A DNA stretch of 64,000 bases. Source: Piromyces finnis. Taxonomy: Eukaryota; Neocallimastigomycota; Neocallimastigomycetes; Neocallimastigales; Neocallimastigaceae. Positions within the stretch are counted from its first letter, which is position 1. Every line of letters starts with the position of its first letter. Both the position numbers and the translations under genes were made by a program. This document shows, one piece after another, positions 10,955 through 23,758 of the stretch. Where the stretch lies: NCBI GenBank assembly GCA_002104945.1, contig MCFH01000011.1, positions 124,001-188,000 of the forward strand. The letters run 5' to 3'. The notes under the pieces were generated by a model. The model saw only the letters and a list, made by a program, of their open reading frames with translations. It was not told the DNA's origin and did no database searches.

Positions 10955-13900
10955 TTAAAGGAAAGGATTTTCAATACTTTCTAATAAATTGGTGGTATTT
11001 TGTGGAATGGTAGGGTTATGGCTTGTATTATAATTATTAGTTTGATTATAATTCATATTTACATTTTGATTTGACATCGACATCGACATTTCTTTTTCCA
11101 ATTGTTTGGCAAATGGATTATTTGAAGAAAATCTATTAAAGAAGAAAAAAATAAATTAAAATATAGAATTAAAATATTAGAAAAAAAATTCAATATATTA
11201 TTTTGTATGTTTTATACTATGCTATAGAAAAGGGAAAAGGATAAATAAAAATAAATAAATATTATATATATTATATATCTATATCTATATATCTATATTT
11301 TTATAAAAATATGATAAACAACCATTTTTTATAGGACATGGTTGTTGTTGTCGTTGTCATCGTCATTATCAATAATGGTAAAAAAAAAAAAAAAAAAATA
11401 AAAACTTACATTTTACTATTACTACCACTTGTGTTATTGGTCATTCCATTTGAACTGGTAATATAATTAGAATTTTCTGGAATAGTAGTGGTGCTATTGT
11501 TCGATTGGAACATTCTCATTCTATTATCGGCATTATTGGAATAATAGGCAGCAGCAGAAGGAGTACTTATTGTTGAACTATAGCCTAGACTATTATTATT
11601 GCTCATGGTATTGGTGTTGGTATTGCCATAGATTTGAGTTCCAGAATGGAAAACTTGACTATTATTTTGACTGGTATTGCCAAACGTTTGACTATTATTC
11701 ATATTACCACCACCACCGCCACCACCATACATCATAGGATAATTCGTGGCATTAGGATTATTTACATTATAATTGTGTATAAGTGAATCTTTTAAAATGT
11801 CATTGTTGGTATTATGGGATGGTCTATTCATAGAATTACTAACAATCATCATATTATTTTTATTTGTTGGAACTAATGCTGTAGAATGGTTATTTATAAA
11901 ATCATTATTATTACTATGATTATTACTACTATTATTAAATGGATCAAAACTATCATTGACCGATTTAATATAGTTATTATTATTATTATTGCTATTATTG
12001 GAAATGGTGGAGGTGGCAATGGTATTCGCTTTGTTAATACTATTGGTTGTAAAAGAATTATTTGGCATCATCGGTGCTGGTAATATATTCTGTTGTTGTT
12101 GTTGTTGTTGCATGAATTGCATCTGTTGTTGTTGTTGTTGTTGTTGCATAGAGGATAGAGGGTAATTTTGATTATTATTTCTATTCAAGGAAGAATATTG
12201 TGGGGAGGAAAGTTGAGGAGATGAACTTGAATTATTAGAAAATTGTGGTGATACTATAGATGAATTCATAAATGAATTTTGTTGTGAATTCATTTGTCCT
12301 GGACTAGAAAGTTGTGGTGATAAAGGGTTATTATTCATCGAATATGAATTTTGTTGGGTTGGTGAACTTTGAAATTGGTTAGAGGAAGTTCCCATACCTG
12401 AAGGAGATCCCATCCTATCCATACCATAATTCATAGCATTAGTATTGTTAGAAGAATAGGTGAAATTAGAACTTTTTGGAGAAAATGAATTAAAATTGCC
12501 TTGACTATTCATAGATAGTGGTGACTGTAAATTAGCTGAAAAGATAGAAGATATATCATCATTATTCATAACGATACTACTATTACGTTTTTGATTTGGA
12601 TTGGTTGGTGGTGGTTTAATAATAGGATTAGATGGTTGGGTCGTTGAACTAGTATCAATAGAATTAAAGAAATCATAATTATCGTTGTTGCCATTACTAC
12701 TATCATTATTTTGAACCATTGGATATGGTGGATGAGAAGAGGAAGAAGCACCACTAGTAATTGTTAATTCATCCACTAGATTATTTTTTTTTATTTATTT
12801 ATTATTAATAATATATAAAATTAAATTTTGAAATTATAATGAATAAAGTTTTTTAATAATTACTTTTTTTATTTTTCTTTAAAAAAAAAAAAAAAAAAAA
12901 AAATTGAAAAACTATTCAAAATAAAGAAAAAGAAAAATTATAAATTGTAAATAATAATAATAAATAAATAATGAAATTCCATACTTTCATTGGTAATAAC
13001 TTCTGATTCATTAATGGAGGTTTCTGATGGATTCGATGAAGAATAAGACGATAATGAGGTAACTGAACGTGAAGATTTGAGATGCTTATCATCATTCTTA
13101 TTTAAAAGATATTCAATAATTTTTTCTACATTATTATCATACTAATAAAAAAAAAAAATAGTTTTTATATCCATAATATAAAAAATATTAGTTTAATCAT
13201 TCGTATTAATGATAAATTATAATACACATTTATACAAAAAAAAAAAAAAAGAGTTTACCTTTCTAATTAATAGTAAAGTTTTAGTATTTGATTTAATATT
13301 AAAACCCATATTTTCAATTTGTTCTATGGTTTCACTTTCTTGTGATGTTGGGTTATATTCCATAGTTGAATATAAAGTTTTCTTTTCTTGATGTTTTGCT
13401 TGAGCATTAATAATTAAATCTGTAGCTTTTTGAACATTACCTTTAGTAAGAATTAGAGCTTTTAAATTATACTTTTTCTTTGTAAAACCCATTGAAATTA
13501 ATTGTTCCATTTCATTTAAATATTTTGTTTCATAGTCAACATCACTAGATGATGCTTGACTTTGGTTATAATTTCCAAAAAATGTTTTACGTTTATTTAT
13601 TAATGAATTCTATTTTGTTGGTTAAAATATGATAAAAAGAAAACATATATATTATAATTTTGTTCTATTTTTTTTTAAAAAAAAAAAATACATGTATGAA
13701 ATTTAATATAAATATATAAATTATTACTCTTTTATTTTCTTCTTGAACAAAACTCAAAGAATCATATTTTTGTCTTAAATAATCTAAAGTACTGTATACA
13801 TGATAAAAAATAAAATAAAATAAAATGCATTATTATCTATTTCTTTTATTTCTTTTACGTTTTGTTTTATTATATATATAATTTATTAAATATTTACACT

Positions 13901-14381
13901 GGACGATTTCTAACAACAGCTCCATAAATCTGTTTAGCATTGGCATTTCCCATTATTAAGAAATTCTGTAATAATTTAAAATAATAAATTATGTTATATA
14001 TTGTTAAATACTTTCTATTAATTTCTTTCCTATTTTTTTTTTTTTTTTTTTTTTTTCATTTGACATATCAAAATTGATAAATTATTTATTTATAAAAATT
14101 AAAAATTTTTTTTTTTTTTTTTTTTAAATAACCTGCATTTCTTCCGCAGTCCAAATATCAGTTTCTATTGATTTAACAACAGAAACTTGTGGTCCTAATA
14201 ATTGATGTAAATGACTACATTTACTACAAATAAAAACACCTAAATTTACTGAAGCATATTTTGGTTCTTTGGCACCACAATCAGCACAATACATATTTTC
14301 CGGTGTATTATGTCTAAAATTCTTTAAAATTTTATAGTTACTTTTTTGTTGTTTAGGAACTTTCTTTATTTTTAATCCCAT
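10955..14381 (-). CDS. ArfGAP-domain protein with two UBA domains and NPF motifs (Gts1/Ucp3-like)
   Basis: Spliced model on the - strand: 14381-14133, 13965-13898, 13791-13728, 13609-13259, 13141-12985, 12775-11410, 11132-10955, giving 810 aa in frame throughout. The ArfGAP zinc finger lies in exon 1 with C-x2-C-x16-C-x2-C spacing (CADC...CSKC). Such domains stimulate GTP hydrolysis by Arf GTPases in vesicle traffic. The finger is followed by CSHLHQLLG where active members have an arginine (HR-x-LG), so catalysis is doubtful. Two UBA domains follow at about residues 160-200 and 222-260, each with an MGF motif, and should bind ubiquitin. The remaining 500 residues are Asn/Ser/Gln-rich with two Gln runs. 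The end carries two NPF tripeptides (NNPFAKQ, ENPFL), typical ligands of EH-domain endocytic proteins. Order and the Q-rich tail resemble yeast Gts1 and fission yeast Ucp3. Confidence 0.87.
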
Positions 14382-15785
14382 TTTTTGATGAATATTTATA
14401 GAATAAATTGAGTAAAATAAGAAAAGTGACTTTGAATTTGTCTATCAAATCCAAATATAATGAATATAAACTTTTGTAATTTTCTTTTTTTTTTTTTTTA
14501 TTAATGGATATTAATAAATATTGTATTCTTTGTATTTATCTATTTGATAGTAGTATGAATATAATTTATTAATAAAAATGAATAATCAACATTAAAATGC
14601 CTTCTTTTTTTTTTTTTTTTTTTTTTTTTGAAAAATAAAATAATAAAAATATAATTTATATATATTATATATATTAATAAATGAAACTATTAATTAATAT
14701 AATTTAATTATAATTAAACTTTAATTTCTTTTTTTTCACTTTTAAAATTTAAAAAAATCATTCTAAATTTTAAAAATTAATTTTTATTATTATTTAAAGA
14801 AAAAAAAAAAAAAAAAAAAAAAGAAATAGGTATAAAGATAAAATAAAAAAAAAAAGTCGAGATTAAAATGTTAGTAAAAGAAAAGTTGTTTTTTTTTTCT
14901 TTTTCTACTTTATTTTTAAATTAAATCTCGAAATTTTTTATTTTTTATTATACATAATCTTTACATTAGAATAAATTATAAAATTGAGAATCATTACCTA
15001 CCTTCTTTTTTGTAATGGAATAAAATAAGCTTTTAGCATCGGTGGTATATGGAAAGATTATATATAGAAAAATAAAAAAAATATTTATTTATATCTACCT
15101 TTTGCATATACAAAAGAAATTAAAGTTTTTATTTTTAGGTTCGAAAATAATGATAAAATGATATCATACACCAAAAAATCGTTTATTCCTATATAATTTA
15201 TGATTTATTGTCAAATTTTGTTAATTTGTTGTTAATACTAATGAAATGAAAATGAATACAAAAAAAAAAAAAGGATAAATAACGATTTTAGAATATTGCT
15301 GACACGGATAATAATAAATTTATTTTATTATTATTATTATAATTATTATTATTATTATTATTATTTTATTTTATCATTTTTTTATTTTTATATTTTCATA
15401 ATGATATATTTAATGTTATTATATATTATATACAATTACATAATTTTTTTTATTACTTTATTTTTTTTTTATGTTACTTGTTTTGATTTTATTTCTATTT
15501 ATTTTTAGTTATAATAAAAAAAATAAAAATAAAACCCTTTTTTTAATTTTATAGGCAATTATATAATATATTATTATCATTATTATTATTATAAAATATA
15601 TATAAAAAATTACAAGATAATAGTTCAAATTAAAACTTATTTAAAATTTATTATTAAAAAAAAAAAGAATGATATATGTGATTAATAAAAGGAAATATAT
15701 ACATATATATATAATATTTCTTTTTTTTAGATTATTTATGAAATACATTTTCTAAATATTCGTTATTGATTAAATTTATATAGTT
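14382..15785. other. AT-rich intergenic region upstream of the ArfGAP gene
   Basis: Between the ArfGAP start and the RhoGEF stop; both genes are on the - strand. It contains poly(A)/poly(T) runs and TTA repeats (15325-15375). A loose inverted pair, TCGAGATT near 14856 and AATCTCGA near 14922, surrounds a T-rich loop. No gene was recognised. Confidence 0.55.
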
Positions 15786-18700
15786 TTAATCTTCTGTAAT
15801 CCAATCTATATCTTTTCCTTCTTTTAATGCTTTCAAAGCTAATACAAATTTACGATATTGTTTATCTGCATCATATTGAATAAATTGGAAGCAATAAAGG
15901 GTATATTCAGAATCAGGTACATCATGAGATGTAAATGTTGTTCCTGAAGGAATTGGGAAATTATTGTTACCATTATTTGAAGATGTCATTAAATCTTTAT
16001 TCATATTATTGTAAAAGTTATTTGTATATCTATCTTTTTTGAAATTTAGAATTAATCTTACAATATTCTTTTGACCTAATGAAAATTAAAAATATTTATA
16101 ATAATAGTCAATTTTAAAAGAAAATTATATAATTTTTTTTTTTGTATTTGTATGCCTGATTTTTTTTTATATATTATTATTTTTAAACCAAAAAAAAAAA
16201 AAAAAAGAATTAATATATTGATTAAATTTTATTGGAAATACTTACGATATTGATCATCTTCTTCAATACTAATATCTCGATAATCTATACATCTAATATA
16301 TCTATAAATTTGTTTAGAATGACTTCTCAATGCTCGAATTAATGGATGGGATATAATGTTGTTGGTGGTGGTGTTATTAACATTTCTAGTGTTTTTAGTT
16401 AACATAAATAAATCAGAAAAAAGGAAAATATGCATGGGTCGATGATTTTTATTTAGAACGTCTAAAACATCAATTTGATAAATAAGTCTACGCTTATGAG
16501 TAATAATGGTTGGTGGACAATTTTCGGTTTGTTCAAATGCTGTAAACATAGAAGTTGTTTCTTCTTCTCTTCTTTTAACTTCATTGACTTTTGTTGCTAA
16601 TAATGTCATTTCTTTCAACGCTAAACTTAAATCTTCATAATCTGGATGGGTTTGATCAATAAATTTAATTAAATCTAATATCAATAGTCATATTAAAATA
16701 TATTATATATATATAATATATATTAGTAATTATTATTAGTATTATTATTAGCATTATTAGTAGTAGTCGTCGTCGTCGTCGTCGTTGGCGTAGTAAAAAA
16801 TAAATTAATCTTTTCATAAATATTTTATTTTATCATGTTTTGACTATTTATATTTACCTTTAATTATTAAAGAATATCTAGTTGTACGTTGAACAGGGAA
16901 CATTAAATATTCTTTTAAACTTTTTCTATTTGTTTCTGTACTTGTTAAACAATCCTACATAAATATATTCAAAAAAATTATATATTTATTATTAATACAC
17001 TTTTCAATAAAATTTTTTAGTATTATAATTTTTTTTTATATTATTATTTACTTTCATAAATTGTCTAAATTGTGGATTTGTTTCTTCTTCTCTTCTAATT
17101 GCATCTAATGATCTTGCATAGTTATCAATAAAATTTTGATAAATTTGCCAGTCATTTCTCTAAAGAAATGATATGTTAATTAAAAGGGTATTTTTAAATA
17201 AAGATTTTAAATGTATATAATAATAAAATCCATAATTAATTAAAATATTAAAAAATTTATAAAAAATAAAAAAAAATTATTATACATACATATTCAATAA
17301 ATAGTTTTCCAACTAATGAATTTTTATTCCAATTACATACAACTTTATGTAATGATTTATAAAATCTTTTATGTAACTCTAATAAATCATCTATATTCAA
17401 ATTCATATTATATAAAAAATATATAAATAAATGAATAAATCATATATAAAAGAAATACTGAGAATAAAATTATTTTCAAAAAAAAACTTACCAACACCTT
17501 CAAAAATACTATTTAATGTAATAGGACTAATAATATTCTTTAATTTTTCTTTAAAGAACTAAAAAAAAAATATTTATATTGAAATAATAGTATATAAAAA
17601 ATAATGTTAAATTATCTAATAAAAATTTTCAATTTAACTTTGATTATGAAAAAATTGAAAAAAAAAAAAAATAATAATAATAATTACATTATTTAATGTA
17701 TATAGATCTGATAAATAATTTTTTTCGGTTTCATAAAGATTAGCTACAACATAACCTAGAAAATTAATATATATATATATAATTTTTAGTGAAAAGGAAT
17801 AATAATTTTAACCCCAATATATATATATATACAAGAAATATTTATAATGATATTTTTTTACCTCTTGGTTCACTGTGTAATCCTTCTGTTGGGTCAAAAT
17901 CTTCATCTGATTCTAGACATAGAGGTGTTGGTGGCTCATCTTCATCTTCATCATCTGAAAAGTCATAGGCATCAATTGGAATAGAAGTTGATATCGCATC
18001 AATTAAATTTGGACACATAACAAATATTGGATTAGAAGATAGTAATGGATTTTCGGTTAATTGAATGTCAGAATCATCAATTTTTTTAAATAGATCTTTA
18101 TCATTTATTTCAAATTCACTAGTCACAACTTTTCTGGCAGCTTCAATATCTTCGGTTAATGGATTATTACGCTTGTAGAGCTGTTCATATATTTTTTTAT
18201 TACTATCAGAATTTTTGGTGTTTAAATACATTTTACTATCAATGGTATTATTTCTTTCGGGAATTTGATGATTTTTATTCAATAAATTACTACTAACTGA
18301 ATTGCATCTATTAATTCTATCGGTAAATCTATCATTTATAGTATTATATCTAGTAGGTATCTTAGTAGTATTTGTTAAGTAATTTTGATTTTTATTGGTT
18401 TCATTTAAAGAAGAGGATGATTTCTTAGTAACTAATTTATGTACAACACCATTTTCATCCGGAACATCTGTTAGTGTTAATCCATTAAACATTTTATTAG
18501 CGTGTAATGAATGGCTTCTGACAGGATGAAATATTTTTCCTGTTCCACTCTCATCCTCTCCCACAATTCTATTAACAATAGATTTATTCAAACTATCTAA
18601 TGAACCTTTCTTTGTGAGGCCATTAGGTATAATTTTTTGAATATCAATATCGCATTGTTCACCCTTCAAATTATTATATAAAATAGGTTCTGATCCTATC

Positions 18701-20343
18701 TTTTTAGTAAGCATTTCTTTATTATTAATATTATTAAATGTCGTGGATTTATTATTATGAAGATAGTCACTAGGAACAATGATTGTATTTCTATGAGTAT
18801 TTTTTAATTTTAATAATTTATTATTAGGCGCTACGGAAAATGAATTATCGTTTAGTTGATCATTACGATTTATGTTATTAAAATTGTTAAACTCCATGTC
18901 CTCACCAATATCATCATCCATAACTTGAGGTTCTAGATACCTTGTACTACCAATATTACTGTCCAAATTGTTTATTGATGAATTTGAAAAGGATTTAGGT
19001 ATTCCTATATGCTTATTCATAGCACTATCTGATCTTTGAGTCTTTAATGAATTTGCTCTATATCTATTTTTTAAATTCCTTGAAATATTACTACTGTCAT
19101 TTTCTTCTAATTTTTCTTCGGAACCGAATGAGGAAGATTTTACATGAACATTATCATAACTAGTTAAACTTTTTTGGGAATTTAATAAAGAAGTTGGAGG
19201 AAGCGGAAAAGATATATCATTTTTATTGGTAGTTTGTGATATGGAATTGCTATCGGATACATTAATTATATTTTTGGGACTATCCATTTTTATCGGGTTA
19301 AATGGTAGTTCAGGTTGATAATTTAAAGGGGTAACATAGTTAGAAGATGGTTCACTTTCATCAACAATATTGGTTGATATATCATAAAGACCATCTTTTC
19401 TTTTATCAGATTGTACACGATCCGTACTACTGCTATTTTTTCTACTCTCTTGACTATATTTATTATAGGTATCAATTGGATTATTTAATTCACCTCTAAA
19501 ATGATTAAATCCTTGTGATGGTCGGATAGGACTTGATATTTTACGTAATTTAGCACTACTTTTAGGTTTTTGAAGTTTTATACCATCTCCATTACTTTTA
19601 CTTTTCTTATGGCTTACGCCGTGTGGAATACCAATTTCCATTACCATATCACTTCTTAATATTTTTCCATCATTTACACTACTATCTGTACCATTTTCCA
19701 TAATATTACTACTATTCATTGGGTTATTGCTATTGCCGCTATTTAATCTTCTAACTCTAGTATCACCTCTATCATATCCCTTTTTCAGGGTAATTTCACT
19801 TTTACTACTATTATCTCTACAAAGTCTTGTTTCATTACTTTCTATTCTTCCTTTGTATATGGCTTCACTTTCACTATTGTTTCTTTTCATTTTTGATACA
19901 TCATCAATAACTCGAGACAATTCGTCTGCACCACTATAGTTTTTCATGCTTTGTATTTCATAATCATAATTATTATTATAAGATGATGATACTGAATTAT
20001 CTCTTGATTTACTTTTGGGTTGAGAATAATCACCTCCTTTTGAATTATAATATATATCTTTATTTCTTACTTTTTCTCCTCTATTACTATTTTCTCTTAC
20101 TCTACAATACGCCCCAGTATCACTTTTTACTGTATTCACACTATCATCTCTTGGTCGACCTTTTTCATTGCTATTTATTATATCACCATCAATTAAATTT
20201 GGAAATTGATATAATATTTCATTTGTGGTTTTTGAAGAATTTAAATGGATATCATAATCTTTTTTTATATCACTCTCGTTTAAATTTAATGGATTAATAT
20301 TTATATGTTTATTCTGATTATTATTATTACTCATGGTATTCAA
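15786..20343 (-). CDS. RhoGEF: Dbl-homology plus PH-type C-terminus, long disordered N-terminus
   Basis: Spliced model: 20343-17862, 17755-17688, 17558-17492, 17390-17290, 17159-17052, 16954-16858, 16674-16246, 16075-15786, giving 1213 aa. Dbl-homology proteins load GTP onto Rho/Rac/Cdc42 GTPases and so control polarity and actin. The DH domain spans about residues 828-1015. It starts with VVANLYETEKNYLSDL (conserved region 1) and includes SLKEYLMFPVQRTTRYSLII continuing into KDL (conserved region 3), split by the exon 6/7 junction. A PH-like segment follows at about 1030-1200 (RRLIYQIDVLDVLN, HIFLFSDLFMLTKN). The first 827 residues are one exon, Asn/Ser-rich and disordered, ending with an acidic stretch (DFSDDEDEDEPPTPL) before the DH. 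The seven introns all lie in or just before the DH-PH part. The target GTPase cannot be read from the sequence. Confidence 0.88.
16738..16791. repeat. TTA and GTC trinucleotide repeats in a RhoGEF intron
   Basis: Within the intron between exons 6 and 7, a (TTA)n stretch passes into TAG and then (GTC)n units (about 16761-16784), a rare GC-rich microsatellite in this region. Confidence 0.8.
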
Positions 20344-20759
20344 TTAAATTTGATTTTGATTTTATACTATTTGTTCACTATAATAAAAAAAATGTTTTTT
20401 TTTTTTAACTTTAATTTTTATTTCCAATATATATATATTTATTCCTAATAATACAACATTTAAATAAAATTTTTTAATTAAAAACCAAAAAAAAAAAAAA
20501 AAAACTCATATAATGAACAAATCTTTGGATGACATAATAATGCAGACAGATTCTTTAAAAAAAGGAAAAGAGTAATATATGTTTATGTATATTAGCCTTT
20601 ATTAAATATATGTTTATGTTTATATTAATTGACTGGTACCACTATATTATACTATGATTTTATTTTTTTTTTTTTTATAAATAAGGTTTATTAACTTTAT
20701 AGCTTTTTTTAAATAGTGTATTTCTATATTTCTATAAAAAAAAATAGAAATATATGAAG

Positions 20760-20794
<35 letters not shown>

Positions 20795-21364
20795 ATAATA
20801 TTTAGTGTTTTTTTTTTTTTAATATGGAAATTAAAATACTAAATATTATAAAAAAAAATAATACAAATTATAATTATATAGTAATTCTAATTATAATAAT
20901 ATTTATTATAAATCATAATCTAAATATATATATAAATTTTTTAATAATTATTTATATATAAAAATATTTTTTTCTTTTTTTTTTTATTTTTTTTTTTTTT
21001 TGAAATTATAATATATATGTTGTGAACAAAACTATTTCTTTTTAGTATATAAGCACTTGATATTGACGGATACATGTAATTTTTATCAATAATTTATACA
21101 TAAATAACTAATTTTCAGAATTAAATATACATTCTCAATGTAATCTTTAAACTTTAAATGTGGATAATTCATTTAATTTTTTTGTTGTTGATTTTAATTT
21201 ATTTAATAATAATGTTTCCTTTTTATCTAAAAAAGGAAAAGTGTCATTAATTGATAACATAATCAATATAAAATATTTAAATAAAAAAAATAATAAATTA
21301 CATCCTTATACCTTAAAAATTATTAAAAGTTTGATTATAGATCACTTATTTCCTTTTATTGTTA

Positions 21365-21398
<34 letters not shown>

Positions 21399-21429
21399 GT
21401 TTATTATTATTATGTTTATTATTATTATG

Positions 21430-21497
<68 letters not shown>

Positions 21498-22918
21498 CTA
21501 TAGTGTTTGTCTATTGACTATACTTTATTTAAAACTATTTCATTTTTATTATCCTTGATATAATCACTATTACTACTAAATTTAGTATTGTCCGTCTAAA
21601 TTAACAGGCATTAATAATATTTCCATTTATTATTTTTATTACTAAACATTTATTATATCAATTTTATTAAAAAAAAATATAAAGATTAAAATTTTTATTT
21701 TCTAATATTAAAAATTCTTTAAACTTTTTTAACTACTATTATAAGTTTATATATATCTATATTACTCCAAAATTTTATATAAAAAAAAAACCTTTCCTAT
21801 CAAAATCTTTCTATTTATATTCTTTTATTTTAATATTCATGCATACATATTAACATTTCAATGTTAATTAAACATTAACTATACCTATACCTTTTCTTAA
21901 TTACTGACTCTGTAGTAATTATTATTCTACTCTTCTAATAAATATAATTATAAATTATACAGAAGTTTATAATTACATTAATTAAAAAAAAATGATATAT
22001 ATTAAATGAAATATTATAAATTTGTTTATTCATTTGATATTATTCTATGGTAAAAGAAAATGAAAAATGTAACCCAAAGATATTATGACATTTTAATTAA
22101 AAAAATAATAATTAAACTTTTATGATGTAAGTGGTACAAATTATTTTTAATTTATTAATTTATTAAAAATCTTCTTTTTTTGTTTTAAATAATTTCAATT
22201 ATAAAAATTATGAATCACTCACCACTTTTTCTACTATAAAAACATTCTTTTTTGTTTTTTTTGTTTGACCTTTTTTTTTTACTTTAATCATGTGTTTTGA
22301 TAATTTATTTACTACAATAAATATTGATACTTTTTCTATTATATTTAATAATAAATTGTTTATACTATTAGAAACATTTTAACACTAAAAAAAATAATAA
22401 AGATATGTATTAATTAAAAGAAAACTAGTATAAAATTAATCACCTTTTTACATATACCTTTAAATTTATTATATAAAGCATACTATTTTCTTAATAATAA
22501 AATATTTAATTTCATGATATTATAAATTAACACTATAAAGATATCCGTATTATTAATTAAATTGCTATTGCTATTTAAATGGCGGTGATGGAGTATAGAT
22601 ATATGTACATATCAATTATTGTAACAAATGTATTGGATAAGAAGATACATTATATTTACATTAGAAATAACTATTTAATGAGGGAAGTTGTATTTCTGTG
22701 AAAAAAAAAATTAAAGAAAAAAAAATATAGTAATTACTTAAGTAACTATTACTTAAAAATAACGATAGTAAATATAATGATTATTTATTATTTTCAATAT
22801 AACAATATAAAATTCAATAAATAAAACTTTTATCTTTTTTATATAAAAAAAAAACTAATAAAAGAATAAAAATAGTAATTACTAAATATAATAATTCCTA
22901 GAATCTAACTTTTAAAAA
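20344..22918. other. Long AT-rich intergenic region
   Basis: Upstream of both the RhoGEF (-) and the unknown membrane protein gene (+), so it should include two promoters. It contains a 34-nt A-run near 20758-20791 and an (ATT)n/(ATG)n block at 21361-21498. An open frame at 21160-21558 lacks an ATG start and runs into that microsatellite, so I do not call it a gene. Confidence 0.55.
21361..21498. repeat. (ATT)n with ATG interruptions followed by (GATGAT)n
   Basis: A compound microsatellite: ATT repeats with regular ATGTTT interruptions, then about ten ATG/GAT units at 21467-21497. Confidence 0.9.
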
Positions 22919-23758
22919 ATGGAATCATCAATTCAATATGTTATGTACTGGATTATATTCAGTATATTACTTATATTAATTTCAACAATCAATTTTTCAA
23001 TATTTTATTATTTTGATTATTACAGTATATTCTTTTTTATTTTGTATTATCCAATAATTAAGGAAATTGATAAATTTACTATTAAACCATATACCAGCAA
23101 ATATGTAAAAAGTGGCGAAAATGATTCAAAAACTAAAGAAAATGTAGAAAAAAGTGTATTAAAGAAAAAATATATTATAAAAATTTGGATTAATTCAATG
23201 ATCAATTCTGGTGTTTATTATATATTTTTATCAATCTTATTAAGTTGCTTTAATTCACTAAAAATAACTACAAAAGAATCGTTTTTATTACAATTTGAAT
23301 ATTTCATGATTTTAATTGATAATGGTACTTCCCTCATTTTCCTTTCATTACTTATAACTTTAATCAATGGTTATTATGAATCTAAAGAATATACATTATT
23401 AGAAGCTGTTACTAACATATTTTTCATAACGTCTGGAATAAAATACCCATATTCTACAATACATATGAATTCGTATTGCAAATTATATTTGGAAAATGTA
23501 GATAAACTTAGTTTCTTTGAATTTTGTTATTTACATATTCGAGGTATTCGTCGTAAAACAGAGCCATTCACATTCAAAAAAGATGTTGTATACATATCTC
23601 CAGATAATCAAAAGTATATGACAATTGGTTCAGAAATATCACCACGTTGGACTCAATATATTGTATATAATTATAAAGGTAGTATTATATCTGCATCTCC
23701 TAACCTTCCAAGTAATCAAATGTATGAAGAAAAGTTTAACCTTTTATCCCTTCAATAA
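22919..23758 (+). CDS. Unrecognised multi-pass membrane protein
   Basis: A 279-aa intronless ORF with normal coding texture for this genome. Hydrophobic segments lie at about residues 8-30, 32-48, 92-112 and 125-150. This suggests four membrane passes, with a Lys-rich loop at 55-88 between the second and third. The C-terminal 110 residues are soluble-looking and contain CYLHIRGIRRKTEPFTFKKD and a PRWTQYIVYNYKGS segment. No domain is recognised. It sits between long AT-rich spacers, 1.7 kb before the secreted ricin-like/DUF4832 gene, and no operon-like link exists. It may be lineage-specific. The ATG at 22919 follows an A-rich leader and is the first in frame. Confidence 0.65.
   Translation: MESSIQYVMYWIIFSILLILISTINFSIFYYFDYYSIFFFILYYPIIKEIDKFTIKPYTSKYVKSGENDSKTKENVEKSVLKKKYIIKIWINSMINSGVYYIFLSILLSCFNSLKITTKESFLLQFEYFMILIDNGTSLIFLSLLITLINGYYESKEYTLLEAVTNIFFITSGIKYPYSTIHMNSYCKLYLENVDKLSFFEFCYLHIRGIRRKTEPFTFKKDVVYISPDNQKYMTIGSEISPRWTQYIVYNYKGSIISASPNLPSNQMYEEKFNLLSLQ

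Noticed and set aside
15296-15508. 70-codon Tyr/Phe-rich ORF
   Set aside because: Made of TTA repeats and T-runs in an intergenic spacer.
21160-21558. 132-codon open frame with a partly protein-like first half
   Set aside because: No ATG start, and it ends in an ATT/ATG microsatellite; no splice partner was found. At best a relic exon.
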